A DNA stretch of 19,352 bases from Acidimicrobiales bacterium (GTDB lineage Bacteria; Actinomycetota; Acidimicrobiia; Acidimicrobiales; SZUA-35), in the NCBI GenBank assembly GCA_013003325.1, contig JABDJU010000031.1, positions 1 through 19,352 of the forward strand, given 5' to 3'. Under the pieces are notes generated by a model. That model saw nothing but the letters and a program-made list of their open reading frames with translations, was not told the DNA's origin and did no database searches. This document shows, one piece after another, positions 1-7,053 of the stretch (position 1 is the stretch's first letter; each line of letters begins with the position of its first letter). A program made the position numbers and the translations under genes.

Positions 1-1133
1 CCGAGCTGGCCGATGTGATCACCGATCTGGTCACCAGCACCGAACAGGCCGCCGTCGTGGCCGGTCGCTTCATCGCCTTCGGCGAGAACAACGCATGCGC
101 GCTCACCAAGGGCTCCAAATCGATGACACCGCTGCTCACATCGACATGTCGGGTATCCCGAGCCAGGGTGCGACAGTTACGTCGGGCCGGTCTCGCTTCG
201 GAGCGATTTCCTCACTTCCATCGGGCTCTGATGGACGGGCAGATCACGATGTCCCACATCGATGTGGTCCAGCCGGTGTGGAGATCGGTCAACTCCGGCG
301 AGTTCGCCGGAGCCGAAGCGGCCCTGGTCGCTCTGGCTGCAGAATGCACACCCGAGGAATTCAAGGAGTATCTCGACGAGTGGGAAGCGGTCGCCAACCC
401 CGACCAGCATCTCGACGAGTTCATCAAGGCTCAAGCCGAACAGCACCTGCTTCTCCAGTACGACCTGAACGGCAATCTCCACCTCACCGGCACGATCGGG
501 CCCGTCCATGCCGAGCCGTTCGCCCAGACGGTGGCCAATCGGGCCGAACCGATCAAGGCGGAGAACCCCGATCGTTTCCGCTCTGCAACCGCCATGGATG
601 CCCTGGTCGATCTCGTGCTGAACCCAGATGGCAAGTACAGGGCCCATCTCGAAGTCTTGATGCCCGACGTCAGCCGGCCAGCCAGGATTGGAACACGCGA
701 CACCACGTCGGATACCACGCCGGTTCGTGTCCATCGTGATCTCGGCTTCAGCGCCCGGCACTACCCTCGAACCGCCCGCGGCACGCTGATACCACCGGCG
801 GTGGCCCAGCAACTCAGGGCAACCTCTCAGGTGCGACACCACAATGTCGACCGGTACGGCAACCTCACCACCGACACGGCCGCCGGGCGCCACTTCACCA
901 CGGCCCAACGTCGGCTGATACGACTACGAGACCACCGATGCCGTCACACTGGTTGCACCAGCTCGGCCAATCGCTGCGAGGTCGATCACATCAGACCGTG
1001 GATGCACTACGGGCCAACCCTCATCCGGAACGGTCAACTTCTCTGCTCATTCCACCATCGCTACAAGCACCGACACGACCCTGGTCCGCACCGCACCTCC
1101 CTCTTCGACGACAGCCCGATCAGCCTCGAATAG
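1..1133 (+). CDS. DUF222 / HNH endonuclease-domain protein (13E12 family), 5' truncated by window edge
   Basis: The frame is open from base 3, and the first residues (E-L-A-D-V-I-T-D-L-V) read like the interior of a DUF222 helical domain, so the true start lies upstream and the GTG at 15 is probably internal. About the first 230 residues form the DUF222 helical region (V-S-R-A-R-V-R-Q-L, then H-I-D-V-V). The C-terminus carries a zinc-associated HNH module: two Cys in R-C-R-H-T-G-C, then C-E-V-D-H-I as the catalytic His strand, N-G-Q-L-L-C, and H-H-x-x-K-H. Such proteins are multicopy in actinobacteria and often called 13E12 or REP-family proteins. The HNH signature predicts a metal-dependent nuclease, but the biological role of the family is unclear. 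It converges on the macro-domain gene across 70 bp. The HNH residues look intact. The family assignment is firm; the function is not. Confidence 0.9.
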   Translation, partial: ELADVITDLVTSTEQAAVVAGRFIAFGENNACALTKGSKSMTPLLTSTCRVSRARVRQLRRAGLASERFPHFHRALMDGQITMSHIDVVQPVWRSVNSGEFAGAEAALVALAAECTPEEFKEYLDEWEAVANPDQHLDEFIKAQAEQHLLLQYDLNGNLHLTGTIGPVHAEPFAQTVANRAEPIKAENPDRFRSATAMDALVDLVLNPDGKYRAHLEVLMPDVSRPARIGTRDTTSDTTPVRVHRDLGFSARHYPRTARGTLIPPAVAQQLRATSQVRHHNVDRYGNLTTDTAAGRHFTTAQRRLIRLRDHRCRHTGCTSSANRCEVDHIRPWMHYGPTLIRNGQLLCSFHHRYKHRHDPGPHRTSLFDDSPISLE

Positions 1134-1203
1134 CCACTCCCGACCATTCCCACACCGGACCGCACCGCACTGTCCCGCTCAGGCGGCGCTTCGTCGCGTC
1201 CCG
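1134..1203. other. Short convergent intergenic gap
   Basis: These 70 bp separate the stops of two convergent genes. No convincing terminator lies inside it. A weak 6-bp stem, CCCGCT paired with AGCGGG, lies near 1200-1220 and reaches into the 3' end of the macro-domain gene. Confidence 0.4.
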
Positions 1204-1719
1204 CTACTCGGGCGAGCGGGCGAGAGCGCGCTGATGCGCTGAGTAGGTTGCCTGATCAAAGCAAACGAACCGCACCAGCGACACCGCAGTTGCCGCGGTG
1301 CATACGGTCTCGACCGCGATCTCTGCGGCCTGCTCGATCGGGTAGCCGTAGACCCCGGTGGAGATGGCCGGGAACGAAATCGACTCGACGCCGGCTTCGT
1401 CGGCCACCTCCAACGATTCCCGGTAGCAGGATGCGAGCAGCTCGGCTTCGTCGTTCTTCCCTCCGCTCCATACCGGCCCGACGGTGTGAATTACGAAGGA
1501 GGCCGGGAGGTTGAAACCGGGCGTGATCTTGGCCCGACCGGTCTCGCAGCCTCCGAGAGTTCGGCACGCTGCCAGCAGTTCCGGTCCGGCTGCCCGATGG
1601 ATGGCGCCGTCGACTCCACCTCCGCCGAGAAGCGACGCGTTGGCAGCGTTGACGATGGCGTCGGTCTGCTCGGTGGTGATGTCGCCGAGAACCAGTTCGA
1701 GCCGCGGTGCCGAGGTCAT
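1204..1719 (-). CDS. Macro-domain protein, MacroD-type ADP-ribose/O-acetyl-ADP-ribose hydrolase
   Basis: The 171-aa product is a single macro domain. It binds ADP-ribose, and MacroD-type members hydrolyse O-acetyl-ADP-ribose or mono-ADP-ribose on proteins. The diagnostic motifs are present: G-D-I-T-T near residue 12, N-A-A-N at 24-27, the loop L-L-G-G-G-G-V-D-G-A-I-H-R-A-A-G at 30-45, and S-T-G-V-Y-G-Y-P near the C-terminus. The open frame extends 63 codons further upstream, but that stretch is Arg/Pro-rich and unlike the family. The ATG at 1719 is preferred because the domain begins right after it, the length is normal for the family, and a TAGTCT hexamer sits exactly 7 nt upstream, which suggests a leaderless transcript. 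The neighbours give no functional hint. Cytoplasmic, and likely a stand-alone repair or signalling enzyme. Confidence 0.9.
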   Translation of the reverse strand: MTSAPRLELVLGDITTEQTDAIVNAANASLLGGGGVDGAIHRAAGPELLAACRTLGGCETGRAKITPGFNLPASFVIHTVGPVWSGGKNDEAELLASCYRESLEVADEAGVESISFPAISTGVYGYPIEQAAEIAVETVCTAATAVSLVRFVCFDQATYSAHQRALARSPE

Positions 1720-1726
1720 TTGGTCA

Positions 1727-1732
1727 AGACTA
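1727..1732 (-). promoter_or_regulatory. Putative -10 hexamer (TAGTCT) of leaderless macro-domain gene
   Basis: Read on the minus strand, TAGTCT is followed by 7 nt and then the ATG at 1719. This spacing would put the transcription start at the first base of the start codon. There is no Shine-Dalgarno sequence. No clear -35 hexamer was seen. Confidence 0.55.
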
Positions 1733-1820
1733 GCCGCCGTGAGTATTCGTCTATTTACGTTTATATGCTTTCGTTGGGTTCCGGCAACACGTTCGCACTC
1801 AACACTGTGGAGACACTCAC

Positions 1821-2756
1821 ATGGATCAACTACTGCCCGACTGGGCCCAAGCCTTCGACGACGCAGAGGCAGCCGACACGTACTGGGAGCTGGTGTGCGA
1901 GGTCGCACACGCTCGCTGGGGCGACGACATCACCCTCAACTACTTGTGGGGTCGGGCCGAGCACGCCGATGGTCGCGTCGCCCGGATACACAACATCGCC
2001 CGAGATGCGGTGGGGCTCGACCCCACCATCCAGCGCAACGGGCTCTACAACTTCTTCTCGATGCTCGACGACATGAAACGCGAGAACGAGCCGCTCAAGG
2101 ACTGGCGATGGGTCGGCCCTCGGTTGCGGCGACGCCTTCAGGCCGAATGGAACTGCCCCTGGCCGCTGGTGCACGAACCGATCGACCGCGACACGAACTG
2201 GATTGTGTCCGTGGCAACCGAAAGCGGATGTGTGCCCGTCGCTCAGAGCTGGCTTCGCGACTGGGATATCGACGAACCGACGGTATGGGAACGGGCGACC
2301 CAACAGAGCATGCGACCCAAGCGGCTGCGCCGCCGGGTGCTGCGGACCGTTGAGGGCCCAGAAAGGGCACGCGCCGTTCTGAGGTTCGATCGAGGATTGC
2401 ACAGCTTCGATGGCGACATGTTCACCACCGGTCTCGCCACCGATCTGAGCGAGCGGCTTCCCGAGGCACAGGGCGAGTTCGGGGCGCTGATCGTTGCGCC
2501 CACCGCCCATCAGCTCTACGTCCAGCCGATCATTTCCCTCGACGAGGTTCCCCCGCTGATCGCTCCGCTGACCGTGTTGTCGATTCTCCATCAGCAGACC
2601 GCCCCCAATCCGGTCAGCCGAAGTGTTCTCTGGTACCGGGGACCCGGCCGACTCGAGCCGTGTACCACCTACTCACCGAAAGGCCGTATCACGGTGACAG
2701 CCGACGGGCTTCTGGCATCGGTGCTCAACGACTACGAACCGCACATAGCCGCCTGA
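1821..2756 (+). CDS. Uncharacterised 311-aa protein
   Basis: I do not recognise this gene. The ATG at 1821 follows a G-G-A-G stretch about 8 nt upstream, a plausible ribosome site. The frame ends at a TGA just before the amidohydrolase-like gene. The product is soluble, with no signal peptide or membrane segment. It has a Trp-rich, acidic N-terminal half (W-A-Q-A-F-D-D-A-E-A-A-D-T-Y-W-E at the start), a basic patch near the middle (M-R-P-K-R-L-R-R-R-V-L-R), and a C-terminal third with alternating hydrophobic strands (G-A-L-I-V-A-P-T-A-H-Q-L-Y-V-Q-P-I) that looks alpha/beta. That last stretch faintly recalls DUF1444-type proteins, too weakly to call. Codon use is GC3-rich like the neighbours, so the gene is probably real. 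The region upstream (1740-1820) is AT-richer and may hold its promoter. Confidence 0.75.
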   Translation: MDQLLPDWAQAFDDAEAADTYWELVCEVAHARWGDDITLNYLWGRAEHADGRVARIHNIARDAVGLDPTIQRNGLYNFFSMLDDMKRENEPLKDWRWVGPRLRRRLQAEWNCPWPLVHEPIDRDTNWIVSVATESGCVPVAQSWLRDWDIDEPTVWERATQQSMRPKRLRRRVLRTVEGPERARAVLRFDRGLHSFDGDMFTTGLATDLSERLPEAQGEFGALIVAPTAHQLYVQPIISLDEVPPLIAPLTVLSILHQQTAPNPVSRSVLWYRGPGRLEPCTTYSPKGRITVTADGLLASVLNDYEPHIAA

Positions 2757-2794
2757 GCGTTTGTCGGCCCGGGCGGTGCGGGCACACTGACCAG

Positions 2795-3854
2795 GTGCCC
2801 CAACTCGACCTGATCATCCGTGCCGGTGTGGTGGTCGACGGGTCCGGACGCTCACCGTTCACCGCAGATATCGCGGTCCACGACAGTGCGATCGTCGACG
2901 TCGGGCGAGTCCGGGAGCGGGCCCGGCGCGTGATCGACGCCGACGGGGCGCTGGTGATCCCAGGACTCATCGCCCTGTTCCCGCCCTCCGAAGTGGCCGA
3001 GTTCGACCGAAACCGTCAGCATCACCTCGCTCCCGGCGTGACAACGACCATCGAGCTGTTCCCCGACTCGGTGCCGGTCGACCAGTCGTCGCGCTTTCTC
3101 ACGACGGCGACGGGTCCATTTATGCTCGACCGGGCCCAGCTCGTAAGCCACGACCGGCTCCGAAGCCACACCATGGGTAACAAGGTTCTTGACAGACTGG
3201 CTCCATCGGGGGGCGAGATCGAAACGATGGCCGACGTGTTCGCCGGTGCCGTGGCCGGAGGCTCGATCGGACTCGCCTCATCCGTGCCCGGCGGCCCCGA
3301 TGAATTGAACTCGCTCACGACAGCGACTGCGGTCGCACTGCGGGACCGGGCGGAACGCTCGATCCCCTACGCAGTGCTCCTGACAACCGATGAGACCGAT
3401 CCTGCTGAACTCATACAGCTCGGGCGCTATGCCAAGGAGGCCACCGAAGACGGGTCGGTGGTTGTGCCATGCAGCGAACCGCTCGATGATCCCGATCTCA
3501 TCACAGCCCTCACGGCCGCTTCGACCGGCGAGCCACTTCCGAGCCACCTCGGGGAGACGAAGCTGATCGTCGGGCCCGGTCTCAACCCGCTCAGCTTCCT
3601 ACTCGGACGCGACCAGTTGCGCGCCGACAATGTGGAGCGACTCGGCGACGGCATTTGGGCTCGACGATCGCGGGAGGATCGAGGTCGGGCGACGAGGCGA
3701 CCTGAACGTGCTCGATCATGTCCATCTGGCAAACGACCTCGCTACCGGAGTTGTGTCCACCCTGCTCGGAGGAGTTGAGGTCGTCAGCTTCGACGAGCTG
3801 ACCGGGGTGTCGGCGGGGATGCCCGTTTCGGTTCCGAGCTCGACCCACAAGTAG
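2795..3854 (+). pseudogene. Frameshifted amidohydrolase-like gene (N-acyl-D-amino-acid deacylase family remnant)
   Basis: The N-terminus, from the GTG at 2795, matches the start of D-aminoacylase/amidohydrolase proteins: L-D-L-I-I-R-A-G-V-V-V-D-G-S-G, then V-I-D-A-D-G-A-L-V-I-P-G. The C-terminus matches their ending, A-F-G-L-D-D-R-G-R-I-E-V-G-R-R-G-D-L-N-V-L-D, but it lies in the +1 frame. The switch falls at about 3641-3645 (bases ctcggcg), where removing one base would join the frames. Two further lesions argue for decay or a changed role. The usual H-x-H metal motif after P-G-F-I-D reads L-I-A-L-F-P-P-S-E here. The product would be about 350 aa, against roughly 500 or more in active enzymes. 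The upstream open frame back to 2660 overlaps the previous gene and is not used. A single-base sequencing error cannot be excluded for the shift, but it would not restore the missing ligands. Confidence 0.75.
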
Positions 3855-3869
3855 CGAGCCGACTGCGCG

Positions 3870-4685
3870 CTAGGCGGGCTGCAGCGCCTCGGTCGTGTCG
3901 GCCGGGGCGGCCGTCGCAGGCGACTCTTGCCGGAGCAGCCGGCGCCCACCGTGTACGACGGCGTACCAGAACACCATGATGAGGCCGGCGACGATGCCGT
4001 CCATCCAGTAGTGGTTGGCGGTCACCATCACGGCCCACATGGTGGCGACGGCGTGAGCGACACCGAGCCACTTGAGCCAGGGAGCCTTGGCGAACCGGTA
4101 GGTGGCAGCTCCGACGAACAGCGCCCAGCCGACATGGATCGACGGCATCGCTTGGAGCTGCCCGATCTGGGCCCGCCCCAACGCCGAGTAGACCGACTGG
4201 TTGTAGAACACACCGGTATCGACCATTCCCGTCAGTTCAACAAATCGTGGCGGGGCCACCGCCACGAGTTGAATCAGCAACGACGTGCCGGTGAAGAGCG
4301 CCATCTGCGTTCGGTAGCTGGCGTAGTGATCTCGATGGCGCCACCACACCCACACCAGCGACCAGGCAAAGAACGGGACGTGGGCGAGGGCGTAGTAGAT
4401 GTTGGCCGACTTCACGATCCACGAGTACGGCAGAATCATCTCCTGCAGCCACGCCTCGCTCGGCAGATAAAGGGCCTGCTGGAACTCCCAGATCAGCTCG
4501 CCCCGCTCGAAGGCTTGATCGACCCCAAAGGCGCGGATCCGCCCGCCCAGGTTCCAGACGGCATACAACGCCGAGACGATGCCGAACTCGCGGGCGAACG
4601 AGCGCAAAATCCCGGTGACGAAGGGCCACACGGCGATCGCCAGAAGGGCGCCACCAACCCCCCATCTCCAGCTGAGCCATCCCAT
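3870..4685 (-). CDS. PAP2-family integral membrane protein (PAP2_3 / inositol-phosphorylceramide synthase-like)
   Basis: The 271-aa multispanning protein has hydrophobic segments near residues 10-28, 100-116, 130-145, 185-197, 205-222 and 230-245. The PAP2 active-site motifs are M-P-S-I-H-V-G-W-A with His184, and T-A-N-H-Y-W-M-D-G with His225 and Asp229. These give the phosphohistidine His and the His/Asp relay. The N-H-Y-W-x-D form is typical of the AUR1-like PAP2_3 branch, which contains lipid phosphatases and phospholipid head-group transferases. A role in lipid phosphate hydrolysis or phosphoinositol-lipid synthesis at the membrane is therefore inferred, not shown. The ATG at 4685 begins immediately before the first membrane segment. 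The hexamer CACAAT, 6 nt upstream, is a weak -10 candidate. The gene lies downstream of the sulfatase on the same strand, separated by the tandem repeat array. Confidence 0.85.
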   Translation of the reverse strand: MGWLSWRWGVGGALLAIAVWPFVTGILRSFAREFGIVSALYAVWNLGGRIRAFGVDQAFERGELIWEFQQALYLPSEAWLQEMILPYSWIVKSANIYYALAHVPFFAWSLVWVWWRHRDHYASYRTQMALFTGTSLLIQLVAVAPPRFVELTGMVDTGVFYNQSVYSALGRAQIGQLQAMPSIHVGWALFVGAATYRFAKAPWLKWLGVAHAVATMWAVMVTANHYWMDGIVAGLIMVFWYAVVHGGRRLLRQESPATAAPADTTEALQPA

Positions 4686-4708
4686 CTTCGTATTGTGCCC
4701 TGTCGGAA

Positions 4709-4813
4709 GGGGTCTGACCCCGTCAGTAGGCGGAGGGGTCTGACCCTATCAGTGGGCGGGATGGTCTGACCCCGTCAGTAGGCGGGAGGGGTCTGACCCC
4801 GTCAGCGGGCGGG
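4709..4813. repeat. Tandem array of four ~26-bp palindromic repeats
   Basis: Four units lie head to tail at 4709-4734, 4735-4761, 4762-4787 and 4788-4813. The core of each is GGGGTCTGACCCCGTCAG, followed by a short G-rich spacer. The core contains two overlapping inverted repeats, GGGGTC-T-GACCCC and CTGAC-CCC-GTCAG. Copies differ by a few substitutions (CCCTATCAG in copy 2, a TGG start in copy 3, CGTCAGCGG in copy 4). The last copy supplies the TGA stop codon of the sulfatase. A 12-bp match to the core (GGGGTCTGACCC) recurs inside the sulfatase gene at 5109-5120. Confidence 0.9.
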
Positions 4814-6235
4814 GGTGTCGCCGAGCTGGTGTTGTAGCCGAGCCAGCTCGGCTTCGAGTTCGGACTGAACCGTGGCGTAGCCGGCGTGGCCGTAGACGTT
4901 CGTGATCTCCATTGGGTCGGCCTCCAGGTCGTACAGCTCCCATTCGACCGGATCTATCGGTCCGTTGGCTCCTTGCTGATCGAGGGGGTCGTTGTAGTAA
5001 CAGATCAGCTTGTGGCTCGAGGTTCTCACGCCGTAGTGGGCGGGAACGTTGTGAGCACGGTCCCGATGCATCCAGTACCGGTAGTACATTGATGCCTGCC
5101 AGTCAGGCGGGGTCTGACCCTCGAGTAGCGGCGCGAAGCTGGTGCCCTGCATCTCGACCGGGATCTCGATGCCGGCCAGTTCGCAGAAGGTCGGCGCGAA
5201 GTCGACGTTGAGAACCATGGCGTCCTGGACCGATCCCGCCTGGATCCTGTTGGGGTCGCGCATGACGAACGGCATCCTCAGCGACTCTTCGTACATGAGT
5301 CTCTTGTCGAACCACCCGTGGTCGCCCAGGAAGAACCCCTGATCGGAGGTGTAGACCACGATGGTGTTGTCGGCTTGGCCAGTCTCGTCGAGGTAGTCGA
5401 GCATCCGGCCCACGTTGTCGTCGATGCTTGCGATGGTGCGGAGATAGTCCTTGATGTAGCGCTGATAGCGCCACCGGATCTCCTCCTCATGGCTCAGGCC
5501 GGCGGGCACCGGTGCCTTGAGATCGACGATCGGATCGAGATCCACGAGCCGCATTTCCATCGCCTGTACCACCGCCGCCCTGGTGGCATGATCGTCGAAC
5601 ATGGTCGCCGGCTCAGGGATATCGACGTCGTCGTAGAGCGTGAAGTGTTCGCGGCTGGGTTCCCACGTGCGGTGGGGCGCCTTGTGATGGGTCATCAGAA
5701 GCCATGGTCGGCTGCGGTCGATCCCGTCCAGCCATTGCAGGCTGTCGTCGGTGATCAGGTCGGTGACATAGCCGCCCCGCTCGACGACGTCGTACCCTGG
5801 TGCTCCGTCGGTCCGAGACTGGAGCATCACCGGATTGTGGTAGTGGCCTTGGCCGGGCAACACCCGCCAGAAGTCGAAGCCGGTCGGGTCGTGTCGAGGC
5901 CCGTGGCCAAGATGCCATTTACCGATCAGGGCGGTCTGGTAGCCGGCCTGCTGGAACAGCTTGGGAAACGTGAGCAAGTCGTTGTCCATCGGAGTGTCGA
6001 GCGTCGTAACTCGATTGACGTGGTTGTAGGTGCCGGTCAGCACGGCCGCCCTGCTGGGGGTGCAGATGCTATTGGTGCAGAAGCAGCTGTCGAAGCGCAT
6101 TCCAATTTCGGCGATCCGGTCGAGGTTGGGCGTGCTGTTGATCAGACTGCCGTAGGCGCTGATGGCGTGGGCGGCGTGGTCGTCGCTCATGATGAACAGC
6201 AGGTTCGGAGAAGTAGCCACGCCCCAGTGTGTCAT
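4802..6235 (-). CDS. Type I sulfatase (formylglycine-dependent, alkaline phosphatase superfamily)
   Basis: The 477-aa product should hydrolyse sulfate esters. The formylglycine motif is Cys58-T-P-S-Arg62 in S-I-C-T-P-S-R-A-A-V-L-T-G, the cysteine type that needs a formylglycine-generating enzyme, which is not encoded in this window. Metal and substrate residues are visible: Asp18-Asp19 in I-M-S-D-D-H, G-K-W-H-L-G at 105-110, H-H-K-A-P-H at 183-188, and S-D-Q-G-F-F-L-G-D-H around Asp298 to His306. The ATG at 6235 is preferred over the open frame up to 6346, because family homology begins at S-P-N-L-L-F-I-M-S-D-D and the longer form would overlap the divergent gene. No signal peptide is seen, so the enzyme may be cytoplasmic. 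Its natural substrate cannot be read from the sequence. Its stop codon lies within a palindromic repeat. Confidence 0.93.
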   Translation of the reverse strand: MTHWGVATSPNLLFIMSDDHAAHAISAYGSLINSTPNLDRIAEIGMRFDSCFCTNSICTPSRAAVLTGTYNHVNRVTTLDTPMDNDLLTFPKLFQQAGYQTALIGKWHLGHGPRHDPTGFDFWRVLPGQGHYHNPVMLQSRTDGAPGYDVVERGGYVTDLITDDSLQWLDGIDRSRPWLLMTHHKAPHRTWEPSREHFTLYDDVDIPEPATMFDDHATRAAVVQAMEMRLVDLDPIVDLKAPVPAGLSHEEEIRWRYQRYIKDYLRTIASIDDNVGRMLDYLDETGQADNTIVVYTSDQGFFLGDHGWFDKRLMYEESLRMPFVMRDPNRIQAGSVQDAMVLNVDFAPTFCELAGIEIPVEMQGTSFAPLLEGQTPPDWQASMYYRYWMHRDRAHNVPAHYGVRTSSHKLICYYNDPLDQQGANGPIDPVEWELYDLEADPMEITNVYGHAGYATVQSELEAELARLQHQLGDTPAR

Positions 6236-6281
6236 CTCGCCGTCGTTGGACGAATCGGCGATGATCGGCTTCCATGAGGCA

Positions 6282-6812
6282 ATGAACCAGCCTGCGCGAC
6301 CGACTACGGAGGTCTCCGATGTCCTTCTCGACTCGATGGATCGCATGTACCGGCAGCTGATAGAAAGGCTTCAGGGACTGAGCAAAGACGAATATCTGTG
6401 GGAGCCGGCTGAGGGGATGTGGTCGGTGCGCCCCCACGAGGGTCGCTGGCGGGTCGATGGGGCCGGAATCCGTGAGATCGACCCTGCACCGGTCACCACG
6501 ATCGCCTGGCGTCTGTGGCATATCGCCATCGACTGCTTTGACGACTACACCCGCCGGTTTGCCGGCGACCACTCGGACGCCAGTTCGGACTGGACCGACG
6601 ATCCGGACGAGGCACTCGCGATACTCGATGACAGATGGCGGGCGTACCGAGCCACGATCGCCGGTCGCGACTGGTGGGACCAGCTCGGGCAGAACTGGGG
6701 CCCGTGGTCTCAGCACTGCGTCGCCGACATGGCAATGCATGCCAGCAACGAACTCGTCCACCACGCCGCCGAAATCGCGTTGTTGCGAGACCTTTACGCC
6801 CACAAGCGTTGA
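6282..6812 (+). CDS. DinB-fold metal-binding protein (possibly thiol-dependent enzyme)
   Basis: The roughly 176-aa protein has the DinB four-helix pattern. An early amphipathic helix (L-L-D-S-M-D-R-M-Y-R-Q-L-I-E-R-L) is followed by W-R-L-W-H-I-A-I-D with the first metal His. A C-terminal helix (M-A-M-H-A-S-N-E-L-V-H-H-A-A-E-I-A-L-L) holds the remaining His ligands. In actinobacteria this fold includes mycothiol- or bacillithiol-dependent S-transferases and isomerases; the precise reaction here is unknown. Two starts are possible, ATG 6282 and ATG 6261. Neither has a well-spaced ribosome site, and 6282 gives the tighter domain. The open frame back to 6162 runs into the divergent sulfatase and is unlikely to be used. 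The gene converges on groEL across the hairpin-rich 6813-7053 gap. Confidence 0.8.
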   Translation: MNQPARPTTEVSDVLLDSMDRMYRQLIERLQGLSKDEYLWEPAEGMWSVRPHEGRWRVDGAGIREIDPAPVTTIAWRLWHIAIDCFDDYTRRFAGDHSDASSDWTDDPDEALAILDDRWRAYRATIAGRDWWDQLGQNWGPWSQHCVADMAMHASNELVHHAAEIALLRDLYAHKR

Positions 6813-6837
6813 GGGCTTGGCGGCGCAGCCAGACGGC

Positions 6838-6951
6838 GGTTGGCAAGGGGGCAGACGCTCCTGCCGGAGCCCTGCCTTCAGCCGCGGTCAGTGGCTTTCT
6901 GCGGTGGGCGGGGGTTGGTAAGGGGGCAGAGGCTCCCGCCGAAGCCCCCTT
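6838..6951. repeat. Two imperfect ~40-bp direct repeats, 75 bp apart
   Basis: The segments 6838-6878 and 6913-6951 share GGTTGG(C/T)AAGGGGGCAGA, then GCTCC(T/C)GCCG and a C-rich end. The second copy folds into a hairpin with a perfect 10-bp stem: GTAAGGGGGC at 6918-6927 pairs with GCCCCCTTAC at 6944-6953, around a 16-nt loop. The first copy folds less perfectly. No gene was found in this stretch. The pattern resembles a small dispersed repeat rather than an insertion sequence. Confidence 0.7.
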
Positions 6952-6956
6952 ACACA

Positions 6957-6985
6957 ACGACCCCGGGGCTCCGCCCCGGGGTCGT
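6957..6985 (-). terminator. Strong GC-rich hairpin downstream of groEL (likely bidirectional terminator)
   Basis: A perfect 13-bp inverted repeat, ACGACCCCGGGGC at 6957-6969 and GCCCCGGGGTCGT at 6973-6985, encloses a 3-nt loop. It sits between the convergent stops of the DinB-fold gene and groEL. No long T-run follows on either strand, so it is not a textbook intrinsic terminator. A second hairpin lies right beside it at 6918-6953. Confidence 0.65.
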
Positions 6986-7053
6986 GCAACAACAGCCCGG
7001 CGCAAGGCGGTCGTCCTTGTTCGGGGACGAACCTCCGGTTCGACCCCGAGGGA

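Noticed and set aside
1720..1908. A 63-residue N-terminal extension of the macro-domain protein
   Set aside because: It is Arg/Pro-rich, unlike the family, and runs over the predicted promoter. The ATG at 1719 fits both the domain border and the -10 spacing.
5318..6277. A 319-aa plus-strand ORF opposite the sulfatase
   Set aside because: The sulfatase frame carries all catalytic motifs, and the antisense frame shows no family resemblance.
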